Source of the DNA: Planococcus chinensis
GTDB lineage: Bacteria; Bacillota; Bacilli; Bacillales_A; Planococcaceae
DNA length: 64,000 nucleotides
Reading direction: 5' to 3'
Assembly (NCBI RefSeq): GCF_020071995.1
Contig: NZ_JABWTK010000011.1
Location: forward strand, 32,403 to 96,402
How positions within the stretch are numbered: position 1 is the first letter of the stretch; each line of letters opens with the position of its first letter. Both the position numbers and the translations under genes were made by a program. A model generated the notes under the pieces. The model had not been told where the DNA came from, did no database searches, and saw only the letters and a program-made list of their open reading frames with translations. Of the stretch, positions 51,476-61,319 are shown piece by piece.

Positions 51476-52417
51476 GTGGTAAAAGCAACGAACGATACTT
51501 TGTTCCGGCCGATTGATCCGGCCAGACAACAGACAGATGTAATTGAGCGTCCGAGCCTTGGAATTTGGAAAGAAACATTCATTGGGATTTTAAAAAATAA
51601 GCTGGCGTTATTAGGCCTCGGGCTTTTAGTCATCATCATCTTTTTGGCGCTATTCGGACCCGCGATGGTTCCGTACAGCGCTTCCCAGCAGGAATTGACC
51701 AATTCCAATCAGGCGCCTTCAAGTGCCCATTGGTTTGGTACCGATGATTTAGGGCGTGACATGTGGGCCCGGACTTGGCAAGGCGCACGGGTTTCCTTGA
51801 CTATCGGTTTTGTCGCTGCATTTATTGATTTAATCCTGGGTGTAGTTGTCGGCGGTGTTTCGGGGTATATGGCCGGCCGCGGCAAACTTGGAGACCGGGT
51901 AGATAACGTCCTGATGCGTATAGTTGAAGTCCTCTACGGCATTCCTTACCTTTTGGTCGTTATCCTTCTGATGGTCGTTATGGAACCTGGAATCACGACT
52001 ATCATCATCGCCCTTTCCATCACAGGGTGGGTCGGGATGGCCCGTATTATCAGAGGGCAGGTGCTGCAGCTGAAATCCCAGGAATATGTCATGGCTGCAG
52101 AAAAGCTTGGTACATCCCATTCGAAAATCATTACAAAACATTTACTGCCCAATACAATGGGCATCATCATCATTAACTTAACGTTCACCATCCCGACAGC
52201 AATTTTTGCGGAAGCCTTCTTAAGCTTCCTCGGCCTTGGTGTCCAGGCGCCGTTTGCCAGTTGGGGAACGATGGCCAATGATTCGCTTGGTGTTATTTTA
52301 AGCGGCCAATGGTGGAGATTGTTCTTCCCAGGATTCATGATTGCATTGACGATGTTTGCATTTAACGCGCTTGGTGACGGAATACAGGATGCACTCGATC
52401 CACGAGCCCGCAAGTAG
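51476..52417 (+). CDS. dppC: Dipeptide/oligopeptide ABC transporter permease, DppC type
   Basis: A 313-residue permease. It has the N-terminal OppC-like stretch before the first membrane segment (LALLGLGLLVIIIFLALFGP), HWFGTDDLGRDMWARTWQGA, the EAA-type loop EYVMAAEKLGTSHSKIITKH, and SWGTMANDSLG near the end. GTG start at 51476, 3 bp after the previous stop, with AGGGGG inside the end of dppB. Confidence 0.85.
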   Translation: MVKATNDTLFRPIDPARQQTDVIERPSLGIWKETFIGILKNKLALLGLGLLVIIIFLALFGPAMVPYSASQQELTNSNQAPSSAHWFGTDDLGRDMWARTWQGARVSLTIGFVAAFIDLILGVVVGGVSGYMAGRGKLGDRVDNVLMRIVEVLYGIPYLLVVILLMVVMEPGITTIIIALSITGWVGMARIIRGQVLQLKSQEYVMAAEKLGTSHSKIITKHLLPNTMGIIIINLTFTIPTAIFAEAFLSFLGLGVQAPFASWGTMANDSLGVILSGQWWRLFFPGFMIALTMFAFNALGDGIQDALDPRARK

Positions 52418-52428
52418 GAGGTAAAACG

Positions 52429-53469
52429 ATGAGCCGTTTATTAGAAGTAAATAATCTGGAAGTGAATTTTAAAACGTACGGCGGTGAAGTTAAAGCAGTC
52501 CGTGACGTATCCTTCCATGTCGATAAAGGAGAAGTAGTGGCAATTGTCGGGGAAAGTGGCAGCGGCAAAAGTGTCACCGTGCAAACCATTATGGGATTGA
52601 TCCCGACACCGCCCGGTATTATCAAAGGCGGCAGCATCCAGTTCCAGGGAAAAGAATTGCTGGGCATGTCGAAACGGGAAATGCGCAAAGTGAAAGGTTC
52701 TAAAATCGGCATGATTTTTCAGGATCCGATGACTTCGTTAAACCCGACGATGGTGGTTGGCAAGCAAATTGCAGAAGGCATTATTGCCCATCAGAAAGTC
52801 TCAAAACAAGAAGCGAAAACAAAAGCGGTCGAAATGATCAAGCTGGTGGGAATTCCGAATCCGGAAGAACGTTATAACCAGTATCCGCATGAATTCAGCG
52901 GCGGAATGCGGCAGCGGGCCATGATTGCGATTGCCCTGGCCTGCAATCCGGAATTGTTGATAGCGGACGAACCAACGACAGCACTGGATGTAACCATTCA
53001 GGCACAAGTGCTCGAATTGATGAAGGACATCCAGAAAAAAACGGATACCGCGATCATATTAATTACTCATGATCTGGGCGTCGTAGCAGAAACAGCCCAG
53101 CGTGTCATTGTCATGTACGGCGGCATGATGGTCGAGAGCGGAAGTGTGTTTGATTTGTTTGAAAATCCAAAACATCCATACACATGGGGATTACTGAATT
53201 CGATTCCGAACGTAGAAGGGCCGGAGAAAAAGCAGTTGATTCCAATCGAAGGTTCCCCACCGGATTTGTTTGCTCCGCCGAAAGGCTGTCCATTCGCTCC
53301 GCGCTGTAAATTTGCCATGGATATTTGTGTAGAAGAAATGCCAGGTGCCTTTGAAATCGGCGAAGGGCATCATGCGAAATGCTGGCTGAATGATTCGCGT
53401 GCGCCAAAGATTGAACATGCCTTTGCGCCGGAAGCACAACAAGCGGCTGTAGTAGGGAGTGGTGAATAA
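52429..53469 (+). CDS. dppD: Dipeptide/oligopeptide ABC transporter ATPase, DppD type
   Basis: A 346-residue ATP-binding subunit: Walker A GESGSGKS, signature FSGGMRQR, Walker [13 protein letters not shown], switch His in LITHDLG, and the C-terminal oligopeptide-transporter extension with the cysteine motif [14 protein letters not shown], which often carries an iron-sulfur cluster. ATG after TAGGAGG. It overlaps the next gene by one base (TAATG). Confidence 0.9.
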   Translation: MSRLLEVNNLEVNFKTYGGEVKAVRDVSFHVDKGEVVAIVGESGSGKSVTVQTIMGLIPTPPGIIKGGSIQFQGKELLGMSKREMRKVKGSKIGMIFQDPMTSLNPTMVVGKQIAEGIIAHQKVSKQEAKTKAVEMIKLVGIPNPEERYNQYPHEFSGGMRQRAMIAIALACNPELLIADEPTTALDVTIQAQVLELMKDIQKKTDTAIILITHDLGVVAETAQRVIVMYGGMMVESGSVFDLFENPKHPYTWGLLNSIPNVEGPEKKQLIPIEGSPPDLFAPPKGCPFAPRCKFAMDICVEEMPGAFEIGEGHHAKCWLNDSRAPKIEHAFAPEAQQAAVVGSGE

Positions 53470-54455
53470 TGGTGGAGAAAATACAGGAAACAGAAAAAGA
53501 TCGGACAACCGATCACCTTCTTGAAGTCCATTCTTTAAAGAAATACTTCAATATCAAAAAAGACGTCACCATCAAGTCGGTTGATGACATCTCCATCTCC
53601 ATTAGAAGAGGAGAAACCTTTGGCCTGGTAGGGGAAAGCGGAAGCGGCAAGTCGACTTTAGGAAAGACGATTGTCGGCTTACAGAACCCGACTGGGGGAG
53701 ACATTATCTACAACGGCCAGAATGTGACCCAACTTGATGGACAAGCGAAAAAAGACGTTAACAAAGAAATGCAGATCATCTTCCAGGATCCGCAGGCTTC
53801 ACTAAATCCTAGAATGCGCGTCGGTGATATTGTTGCCGAAGGCATTGATGCTTACAAACTGTTTAAAGGGAAAGAGCGTACAGCGCGCATTTACGAATTG
53901 CTGGAACGCGTCGGCTTGCGTCCCGAACATGCAAAACGCTTTCCGCACGAATTCAGCGGCGGCCAAAGACAGCGGATCGGGATTGCCCGTGCCCTGGCGG
54001 TCGAACCGAAATTTATCGTAGCAGATGAACCGATTTCAGCACTTGATGTCTCCATTCAAGCGCAAGTCATCAACTTGATGGAAGAACTGAAAGAAAGTGA
54101 AGGGCTTACCTACCTCTTTATCGCCCACGATCTTGGCATGGTAAAGCATATCAGTGACCGCATCGGCGTGATGTACTTAGGGAAAATGATGGAACTCTCA
54201 AACAGCGACGATATGTTCACGAATCCGCTTCATCCGTATACACAAGCGCTGCTGTCGGCGATTCCAAAAGCGAATCCAAGAGCTGCTAAACGGGAACGCA
54301 TCGTCCTGCTTGGCGATCCGCCGAGTCCATCGGCTCCGCCAAGCGGCTGCCGTTTCCGGACCCGATGCCCGCATGCTATGGAAATTTGTGCATTACAAGA
54401 ACCACAATGGAAAGAAGTAGAAGACGAGCACTGGACTGCTTGTCATTTATACTAA
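53469..54455 (+). CDS. dppF: Dipeptide/oligopeptide ABC transporter ATPase, DppF type
   Basis: A 328-residue second ATPase: Walker [10 protein letters not shown], signature [10 protein letters not shown], Walker [21 protein letters not shown], and the extension with [14 protein letters not shown]. It forms a heterodimer with the DppD-type ATPase. The start codon overlaps the previous stop, so translation is coupled. Confidence 0.9.
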   Translation: MVEKIQETEKDRTTDHLLEVHSLKKYFNIKKDVTIKSVDDISISIRRGETFGLVGESGSGKSTLGKTIVGLQNPTGGDIIYNGQNVTQLDGQAKKDVNKEMQIIFQDPQASLNPRMRVGDIVAEGIDAYKLFKGKERTARIYELLERVGLRPEHAKRFPHEFSGGQRQRIGIARALAVEPKFIVADEPISALDVSIQAQVINLMEELKESEGLTYLFIAHDLGMVKHISDRIGVMYLGKMMELSNSDDMFTNPLHPYTQALLSAIPKANPRAAKRERIVLLGDPPSPSAPPSGCRFRTRCPHAMEICALQEPQWKEVEDEHWTACHLY

Positions 54456-54479
54456 TAAAACAAGAATGGGGAGAATAAG

Positions 54480-56111
54480 ATGAAAAAATGGTTATTTCCA
54501 ATGAGTGTGTTGCTGGCAACATCAACTGCACTGTCCGGCTGCTACGGCGGCGGAGGAGAAGAAGCTTCATCAGGCGGAGAAGGGGGAGACACGTCAAGCA
54601 TCAAACAGGAAATCGTAGTCAATGCCATGTCAGAACCTCCGGCAATTGACCCGGCAATCGCCACTGATACGACATCCGGATGGGTATTAGACCATATTTT
54701 TGAAGGCTTGTACACACGCGATAAAGACGGCAACCCGGTTCTCGGGGCAGCTGAAGATGTGCAAGTTTCAGAAGATGGAAAAACCTACACCTTCAAATTG
54801 CGTGAAGACGCGAAGTGGTCAGATGGGTCGGCAGTTACAGCGAGCGACTTTGAATATGCATGGGAACGCGTCTTGAACCCGGAAACAGGAAGCCCATTCG
54901 CTTTCTATATGTACTACATTAAAGGCGCCGAAGAATACAATAAAGGAAATGGCACAGTTGAAGACGTAGGAATCACAGCAGTTGATGAGACGACGTTTGA
55001 AGTTGAATTAAATGCACCGCTTGGATACTTTGACAGCCTTTTGACGCTTTGGACATTCTACCCGGTTCAGCAAAAAGCGGTTGAAGCTGATAAAAACTGG
55101 GCAGCAGAAGCGGATACTTACGTAAGTAACGGACCATTTGAAATGACGGAATGGCAGCATGACAGCAATGTCGTCATCGAAAAAAATGATGATTATTATG
55201 CGAAAGACGAAGTGAAAATGGAAAAAGTGACATTTGAATTGGTCAACGAAGCAACGACTTATTATCAAATGTTCAAAACAGGCGAATTGGATCTAGTGAT
55301 GACGTTGCCGACAGACGTTATTGAGTCTGAGAAAGAAAACGCGGAGTATAAGGAAGTTCCTTACTACGGAACCTATATGTACATGTTCAATGTTGAAAAA
55401 GAGCCGTTTACAAATGCAAAAGTCCGCCGTGCTTTCGCTATGGCAGTTGACCGTCAATCGTTGACGGATAATGTAACAAAAGCTGGAGAGACGCCTGCAT
55501 ATGCAATGGTTCCTGGAGGCGCAGAAACACCGGCAGGCGATTTCCGTGAAGTCGGCGGAGATTATTTCGAAGAAAACGCTGAAGAAGCGAAAAAATTGTT
55601 GGCAGAAGGTATGGCTGAAGAAGGCTGGGATGTTCTTCCTGAAGTCACTTTAATGTACAACACTGCCGAAAACCACAAGAAAATCGCAGAAGCAGTACAG
55701 GAAATGATCACGAACAACCTTGGTGTCAATGTGAAATTGGCTAACCAGGAATGGGGTACTTACTTGGATACAACGAAACAAGGAAACTTCCAAATGGCTC
55801 GCATGGGCTGGATCGGTATCTTCCTTGATCCTGTAGTTAACTTGGATTACTACTTGGGCGATAGCCCGAACAACCGCACTGGATGGGTCAATGAAGAATT
55901 CGATTCGATCATGGCTGCATCTAAAGTAGAGCAAGATCCAGACAAACGTTATGAGATGCTGCACCAGGCAGAAGAAATCTTAATGACGGATATGCCGTTC
56001 ATGCCGATCAACTTCTATAAGAATACTTACTTGGTGAGCCAGGATTACGAAAACATCGCATACTATGTAAACCGTTATCCGTACTTGAAGTGGGCAGAAA
56101 AAACAAAATAA
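54480..56111 (+). CDS. dppE: Peptide-binding lipoprotein of the ABC transporter (OppA/DppE type)
   Basis: A 543-residue family-5 solute-binding protein with a lipoprotein signal (SVLLATSTALSGC) and a Gly/Glu-rich linker. Family landmarks: EPPAIDPAIATDTTS, IFEGLYTRDKDGNPVL, TYTFKLREDAKWSDG, and FNVEKEPFTNAKVRRAFAMA with AVDRQSL. It captures di- or oligopeptides outside the membrane and hands them to DppBC. Placed last in the operon, as in B. subtilis. ATG after GGGGAG. A terminator follows. Confidence 0.9.
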   Translation: MKKWLFPMSVLLATSTALSGCYGGGGEEASSGGEGGDTSSIKQEIVVNAMSEPPAIDPAIATDTTSGWVLDHIFEGLYTRDKDGNPVLGAAEDVQVSEDGKTYTFKLREDAKWSDGSAVTASDFEYAWERVLNPETGSPFAFYMYYIKGAEEYNKGNGTVEDVGITAVDETTFEVELNAPLGYFDSLLTLWTFYPVQQKAVEADKNWAAEADTYVSNGPFEMTEWQHDSNVVIEKNDDYYAKDEVKMEKVTFELVNEATTYYQMFKTGELDLVMTLPTDVIESEKENAEYKEVPYYGTYMYMFNVEKEPFTNAKVRRAFAMAVDRQSLTDNVTKAGETPAYAMVPGGAETPAGDFREVGGDYFEENAEEAKKLLAEGMAEEGWDVLPEVTLMYNTAENHKKIAEAVQEMITNNLGVNVKLANQEWGTYLDTTKQGNFQMARMGWIGIFLDPVVNLDYYLGDSPNNRTGWVNEEFDSIMAASKVEQDPDKRYEMLHQAEEILMTDMPFMPINFYKNTYLVSQDYENIAYYVNRYPYLKWAEKTK

Positions 56112-56144
56112 CTAATTGATTCCTGATGGGAATAATAATTAAAG

Positions 56145-56215
56145 CGATAAAGTCCCGTCTCCGAATATCTGCTAAATTAGCGGTCAAACGAAAAGCCGGG
56201 ACTTTATCGATTTTT
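56145..56215 (+). terminator. Terminator of the dpp operon
   Basis: CGATAAAGTCCCG (56145-56157) pairs perfectly with CGGGACTTTATCG (56197-56209), followed by ATTTTT. The 39-nt loop is long for a terminator, but the stem and T tract are good. Confidence 0.65.
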
Positions 56216-56228
56216 ATGAGGTGAGAAA

Positions 56229-56606
56229 ATGAAAAGATTTATGGCATTGACCAGTTGTATGGCTGTTCTATGGATTGCTTACAAATGGCTGTTGGACCTG
56301 CCGCTTTTGGATTGGATCAATACGGCGTTTCTGGTTGGGTTATGTGCAGCTATTTTAACGGCAAGCATTAAAATTTGGCAAACCCGGTTCCTGGATTTGT
56401 TCATGAGTGGATTTAAAAAAATGGGACCGTTTTTTATGCCGATGGCAAAATCGCGGTCACTTGAGAGAGCCGATCAACTTTTTGCCGAAGACGAAGGCTT
56501 AAAGCAATTCAAACAAACCACTGCTGGTTGGATGCTTCTTTTCATGTCGAGCGCATCGGCAGCCTCTATTTGTATATCAATGATTGGACTACTCGTTTTT
56601 TATTGA
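56229..56606 (+). CDS. DUF3899-like small membrane protein
   Basis: A 125-residue protein with three hydrophobic segments (about 5-23, 30-48 and 100-123) and a basic stretch between them ([15 protein letters not shown]). The layout resembles DUF3899 proteins of Bacillales, whose role is unknown. ATG after GAGGTGAG, just behind the dpp terminator. It precedes the S9 peptidase by 48 bp. Confidence 0.6.
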   Translation: MKRFMALTSCMAVLWIAYKWLLDLPLLDWINTAFLVGLCAAILTASIKIWQTRFLDLFMSGFKKMGPFFMPMAKSRSLERADQLFAEDEGLKQFKQTTAGWMLLFMSSASAASICISMIGLLVFY

Positions 56607-56654
56607 AATGAGTAGTTTTTTTCATCATTAAACCAAAAGCGAAGGGGAATAAGG

Positions 56655-58433
56655 ATGACGACTTCTACCGACCAAACTTTACTTACTTATTTGAACGTAA
56701 CCGGAGCAACTCAGCCTAGTGTCATTCCAAATCAGCAGGCGTTTACCTTTTTATCAAAAAAAACCGGTATTCCGCAAGTGTGGCAATGGAGAGGCGGACA
56801 GATTGAGCAAGTGACGGATCTTCCAGATCGTGTTTTGTCTGTGTATCATGCACCGTCCGGCAACAGAACAGTGATTGGGATGGACCGGAAAGGAAACGAG
56901 AAACAGCAGTTTTATTTACTGGAAGAGAAGCAAACAGAAGAGCTTGTTATTTCCGAAGAGCATTTTCATCATTTCGGCGGCTGGTCACCGGATGAAACGA
57001 AAATTGCGTTTTCATCCAATCGCAGACATCCGGGTTATTTTGACGTATATGTACTGGATATAGCGTCGAAAACGGAACAAGTTGTTTTTCAAATGGATGG
57101 CAATTGCACGCCGATCTGCTGGACAAAAGACGGCAGCCAATTAGTGCTGAATATGCCTGATACCAACATTGACCAATCGTTTTATGTGTTGGATTTGAAC
57201 ACCGCCAAACTGAGCAAAATTGGCACTGAACATGCATTGGCAAGAACTCAATCCTTGCAGCTCAGAAAAGATGGACAAGGCGGCTTTTATGTTTCGGACA
57301 AAGGGCGAGATGCTCTGGCTATCCATCAATTTAATTTTCAGGACCTGGTTGAATCAGAAGAATTGCTGGCAATAGGAAATTGGGATATTGAAGAAATCAA
57401 ACTTTCACCCGGTGGTTCCCAACTGGCGTTTACGGTGAACGAAGGCGGACTTTCTAAACTGGGTGTATATGACGTGAACAATAGAACACATCATTTAATA
57501 GAAGAAATCCCGAATGGCGTATTTGATTCGCTTTCCTGGATTTCTGAAAAAGAACTTGTATTAGGCGTTAAAAGCCCGATTTTTCCGGGGGATATCTGGA
57601 AAGTGTCTTTGGATAGTGGCACTTCAGAGCGTCTGACATTTGTTGGTGAAGAAAAAGAAGTCCAGCATCTTTGGGTGCAGCCGGAGCTTTGTACGTTCGC
57701 TTCATTTGATGGTCTGAAAGTTCCTTATTTCCTGTACGGCAAGCAAGAGCATTCACAGCCGGTGGTCATTTACGTGCACGGCGGTCCGGAACACCAAATC
57801 CGTGCAGAATTCAATCCGGTCATTCAATACTTGGCGGCCAACGGTTTTGCGGTAGTGGCTCCGAACGTCCGGGGCAGTATGGGATATGGCCGGAATTATG
57901 TGAAATTGGATGATGTCCGCAAACGCATGGATTCTGTTGCCGATCTAAAAGAATTGGCGAATGATCTAGTGGAAAATCATGGAGTGGACAGAAGTCGAAT
58001 TGGAATCATGGGCCGGAGCTATGGAGGGTTTATGGTGTTGGCTGCTTTAACGCATTACCCGAATGTTTGGGCTGCTGGAGTTGATATTGTTGGGATCTCT
58101 CACTTCAAGTCGTTTTTAGAAAACACCGGTTCCTGGCGCCGCGCTTTGCGTGAATTTGAATACGGCTCATTAAAAGACGATACGGACTTTTTCGAAGAAA
58201 TTGCCCCGCTGAATCATACAGCCAAAATCACCGCCCCGCTTCTTGTCTTCCACGGAAGAAACGATACGCGTGTACCGGTGAGCGAAGCCGAACAATTGAC
58301 AGCTGACTTGCAGAAGCAAGGAAAACCGGTGGAACTTGTCATTTTTGAAGACGAAGGGCATCAAACTGAGAAAATAGAAAATCACATCAAGATGAACTCA
58401 ATGATTGTGGAATTTATGCAAAAACATTTATAA
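56655..58433 (+). CDS. S9 family prolyl-oligopeptidase-like serine peptidase
   Basis: A 592-residue cytoplasmic peptidase: N-terminal beta-propeller (about 20-330, with WSPDETKIAFSSNR and LSPGGSQLAFTVN blades) and a C-terminal alpha/beta-hydrolase domain. The catalytic triad is S455 (GRSYGG), D537 (GRNDTRVP) and H569 (DEGHQ); the oxyanion region is YVHGGPEHQ. It cleaves short peptides, so it suits the peptide importer encoded just upstream. ATG after GAAGGGGA. Ends in a strong terminator. Confidence 0.85.
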   Translation: MTTSTDQTLLTYLNVTGATQPSVIPNQQAFTFLSKKTGIPQVWQWRGGQIEQVTDLPDRVLSVYHAPSGNRTVIGMDRKGNEKQQFYLLEEKQTEELVISEEHFHHFGGWSPDETKIAFSSNRRHPGYFDVYVLDIASKTEQVVFQMDGNCTPICWTKDGSQLVLNMPDTNIDQSFYVLDLNTAKLSKIGTEHALARTQSLQLRKDGQGGFYVSDKGRDALAIHQFNFQDLVESEELLAIGNWDIEEIKLSPGGSQLAFTVNEGGLSKLGVYDVNNRTHHLIEEIPNGVFDSLSWISEKELVLGVKSPIFPGDIWKVSLDSGTSERLTFVGEEKEVQHLWVQPELCTFASFDGLKVPYFLYGKQEHSQPVVIYVHGGPEHQIRAEFNPVIQYLAANGFAVVAPNVRGSMGYGRNYVKLDDVRKRMDSVADLKELANDLVENHGVDRSRIGIMGRSYGGFMVLAALTHYPNVWAAGVDIVGISHFKSFLENTGSWRRALREFEYGSLKDDTDFFEEIAPLNHTAKITAPLLVFHGRNDTRVPVSEAEQLTADLQKQGKPVELVIFEDEGHQTEKIENHIKMNSMIVEFMQKHL

Positions 58434-58436
58434 AAG

Positions 58437-58477
58437 AACCCCCTTTCTGCAGAATTTCCAAGCAGGAAGGGGGTTTT
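58437..58477. terminator. Bidirectional terminator
   Basis: AACCCCCTTTCTGC (58437-58450) pairs with GCAGGAAGGGGGTT (58462-58475), with one bulge-like mismatch, followed by TT. It stands between the S9 peptidase and the convergent PhzF gene. Confidence 0.75.
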
Positions 58478-58480
58478 AGG

Positions 58481-59404
58481 TTATTCCCGAAGAACAATTT
58501 GGCCATGGCCCATTCTGACGGATTGTCCGCCAATTTTCACATCACTGATTTGGCTGCCATTTTTGGTGATGGTGACGTCGATATAGCTGGGCCGATTGAT
58601 TTCAAATCCCTGCTCATTGCGGATCATGTACTTGCCGTCTTTCGAAGGAGGAATAACCCCGTGCTCCACTAAGTAAGCGCCAAGTGGTCCGCCTGCCGCA
58701 CCGGTTGCCGGGTCTTCCGGAATGCCCATTGCCGGGGCAAACATGCGGCTGTGGACGGTGGATTGCTTTTCCTCAGTTTGCATAGTGAAGGCGAAAATAT
58801 GCTGCGTATACGGATTTTTGCTGAATTGCCGCTCCCAAATATCTACGCGGAAATTGATGTCTTGCATAGCCGCTAATGTGCGGACGGGGATGAAAAGAAA
58901 AGGGACACCTGATGAAACGGATTGAATGGGAAAACGCTGGTCCAAATCTTTCGGAGACAGCGACAGCAAATCGGCAACCAAGCCGGGCTTTTGGAAAAAG
59001 CTGCCGAAAACCGGAAGCGGCTGCGTCATTTCAACTTTGGATATGGCCGTTCCTTCTTTATAGACAGTCACTGGAATTTCGCCGACTTGTTCTTCCAAAA
59101 TCCAGTGGTTTTGTCCGGATTCAGTTGGAATCAGGCCTTTATCCGCCAGGACGAAAGAAGCTCCGACTGTGGGGTGTCCGGCCATCGGCAACTCCATTTT
59201 AGGAGTGAAAATCCGAAGGCTTTTTTGATTGCCCGGATTTTTGGGTGGGCGGATGAACACCGTTTCGGAAAGATTCAGTTCACCGGCAATTTTTTGCATC
59301 GTTTCGGTCGGTAATTCGATTTCATCGTGGAACACCGCCAGTTGATTGCCGCCAAAAGGGCTATTGGTAAACACATCGATCAATTCATAGTTTAAGCTTG
59401 TCAT
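58481..59404 (-). CDS. PhzF family isomerase/epimerase
   Basis: A 307-residue protein of the PhzF/diaminopimelate-epimerase fold: two similar halves, the first with VFTNSPFGGNQLAV and the catalytic Glu 47 (NLSETVFI), the second with PEDPATGAAGGPLGAYL, which binds the substrate carboxylate. Outside phenazine producers, members have unknown isomerase roles. ATG at 59404 after GGAGG; an in-frame start at 59455 would lie inside the Sir2 gene. It follows sir2 closely, forming a two-gene operon. Confidence 0.85.
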   Translation of the reverse strand: MTSLNYELIDVFTNSPFGGNQLAVFHDEIELPTETMQKIAGELNLSETVFIRPPKNPGNQKSLRIFTPKMELPMAGHPTVGASFVLADKGLIPTESGQNHWILEEQVGEIPVTVYKEGTAISKVEMTQPLPVFGSFFQKPGLVADLLSLSPKDLDQRFPIQSVSSGVPFLFIPVRTLAAMQDINFRVDIWERQFSKNPYTQHIFAFTMQTEEKQSTVHSRMFAPAMGIPEDPATGAAGGPLGAYLVEHGVIPPSKDGKYMIRNEQGFEINRPSYIDVTITKNGSQISDVKIGGQSVRMGHGQIVLRE

Positions 59405-59433
59405 AGCTTGCCTCCATTCTTTAACTTTTGATT

Positions 59434-60150
59434 TTATTTCAGCAGCCCATCCCATTCCGCCAGCACTTCGCCAATTTTCCGGTCATGAATCACTTCGTCG
59501 GCGTATTGGTCGAGCGGTGTTTCTTCCTGGTTGACAATGACGAGCCGTGCGCCGTTTTCTTTAGCGATAAGTGGAAATTGGTTGGCCGGGGTGACGGTGA
59601 GCGAAGAACCAAGGACAATGAACAATTCGGCGCGGGCAGCTTCTTCAAATGCCCAATTAAATGCTTCTTCCGGCAGCATTTCCCCGAACAGCACCACTGA
59701 AGGGCGCAAGAGGCCGCCGCAGGCTGTGCACTCATAAGTTCCATTTGCAAATTCCGCGCTGCTGTAGACGGTGCCGCAGGAATTGCAATGGACCGTCTGC
59801 AGCGTGCCATGCAGTTCGGCGACCCGGCTGCTGCCCGCTTGTTGATGGAAGCCGTCTACATTTTGGGTGATGATCGCTTGAAGCAGTCCCCGTTCTTCCC
59901 ATTCTGCGAGCAGCCGATGCCCGCGGTGTGGATGGTATTCATTTACGCCAATCACCCGTTTGCGGTAGAATTCGATAAATCCTTCGACATTGTTATTCAA
60001 AGCTGAAACGCTGGCCACTTGGCTGGGGTCTTTTTGCTGCCAAAGCCCTTGGTTGGCCGAGCGGAAATCGGGCAAACCGCTTTCTGTGGACATGCCCGCT
60101 CCGGTGAACACTACAGTATGTTTAGAAGAAATAAGCCATTCGCTAATCAT
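59434..60150 (-). CDS. cobB: Sir2 family NAD-dependent protein deacylase
   Basis: A 238-residue sirtuin. NAD-binding GAGMSTESGLPDFRS (17-31), TQNVDGFH (95-102), the catalytic H114 in ELHGT, and the zinc cysteines C122, C125, C141 and C144. It removes acetyl groups from lysines in the cytoplasm, releasing nicotinamide and O-acetyl-ADP-ribose; acetyl-CoA synthetase is a common target. ATG after AAGGAAGG. Length is normal for class U/III bacterial sirtuins. Confidence 0.9.
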   Translation of the reverse strand: MISEWLISSKHTVVFTGAGMSTESGLPDFRSANQGLWQQKDPSQVASVSALNNNVEGFIEFYRKRVIGVNEYHPHRGHRLLAEWEERGLLQAIITQNVDGFHQQAGSSRVAELHGTLQTVHCNSCGTVYSSAEFANGTYECTACGGLLRPSVVLFGEMLPEEAFNWAFEEAARAELFIVLGSSLTVTPANQFPLIAKENGARLVIVNQEETPLDQYADEVIHDRKIGEVLAEWDGLLK

Positions 60151-60323
60151 CGGACACCTTCCTTAAAAGAAAATTCTGTTAACTTCAGTATATCGAATCC
60201 GAAGCGGAATTGTTATTATTATGAATGCTTGAAAATAAGCGGTATTGAAGGGATTCCTGTGCCATGCAGCGAATAAAAAAAGAAAGGCGTTTCCGGAAGG
60301 AAAAGAGAGGTGGGAAGACTTCC

Positions 60324-61283
60324 ATGAAGTATTCAAATCTAGGGAAATCGGGTCTGCGTATTTCCAATCTGAGTCTTGGAACAATGGCATTCGGTAGGTG
60401 GATTGATGAAGCCGCTTCCGCGGAAATCCTGGACCGTTCCATTGATGCGGGCATTAACTTGATTGATACAGCCAACTTTTACGGCAAAGGGCAGGATGAA
60501 GCGTTCAAATACGGGACAGGCGAGTCGGAGGAGATTATTGGCCGGCATTTAAAAGGCAAAAGGGATAAAATTGTGCTGGCGACCAAAGTGGGATTGCCGG
60601 TCGGACAATATGTCAATGATGCGGGATTATCCAAGTTCCATATCCATCGGGAAGTGGAAAAGTCGCTGAAGCGCCTCAATACGGACTATATTGATTTGTA
60701 CCAAGTTCACCGTTTTGACAGGCGCACTCCGCTTGAAGAAACTCTTTCCGCTTTGACGGAGCTCGTCAAGCAAGGGAAAGTCCGCTACATCGGCTGTTCA
60801 AATTATGCCGCGTGGCAAATGGCAAAAGCGAACGGACTTAGTGCGTTTCATCGCCTTGAACATTTTATCAGTTCCCAGTCCCAATATAATTTGCTGTCCC
60901 GGGAATTGGAACAGGAAGTGATTCCGTTCTGCCAATCCGAGAAAATGGGACTGCTGGTTTATAGCCCGATGGCCCGCGGCATGTTGTCAGGAAAATACAG
61001 CTCTAAAGCAGATTTGCCGGAAGACAGCCGGGCGGCTAAAGGGGAGCAATTGATCCAATCGTATTTTACCGATCAAAACTTTGAGAGAGTGTCGAAGTAC
61101 CGGCAAATGGCTGAAGAGCAGAAAGTGAACCTTTCTCAGTTTTCATTGGCTTGGATTTTAAACCAGCCTGAGGTCACTTCGGCGATTATCGGCGCCAGCA
61201 AACCGCAGCATGTAACAGAAGCCGTGGCAATCAGCGACTGGAAATGGCCGGAGGAATTAATGGGAGCTGTTAAAGCATTGTAA
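60324..61283 (+). CDS. Aldo/keto reductase
   Basis: A 319-residue NADPH-dependent reductase of the YrpG/potassium-channel-beta-like branch. Tetrad: D48 and Y53 (DTANFYG), K88 (LATKVG), H129 (YQVHRFD). Cofactor-binding end: SAIIGASKPQHVTEA. ATG at 60324 after GAGAGGTGGG; the longer in-frame ATG at 60264 has no site. It begins a three-gene plus-strand run with the glucokinase (36 bp) and the alpha-glucosidase (49 bp). Confidence 0.85.
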   Translation: MKYSNLGKSGLRISNLSLGTMAFGRWIDEAASAEILDRSIDAGINLIDTANFYGKGQDEAFKYGTGESEEIIGRHLKGKRDKIVLATKVGLPVGQYVNDAGLSKFHIHREVEKSLKRLNTDYIDLYQVHRFDRRTPLEETLSALTELVKQGKVRYIGCSNYAAWQMAKANGLSAFHRLEHFISSQSQYNLLSRELEQEVIPFCQSEKMGLLVYSPMARGMLSGKYSSKADLPEDSRAAKGEQLIQSYFTDQNFERVSKYRQMAEEQKVNLSQFSLAWILNQPEVTSAIIGASKPQHVTEAVAISDWKWPEELMGAVKAL

Positions 61284-61319
61284 TAAGATAAATTCAGCAA
61301 ATAAGAAAAGAGGAAGAAA

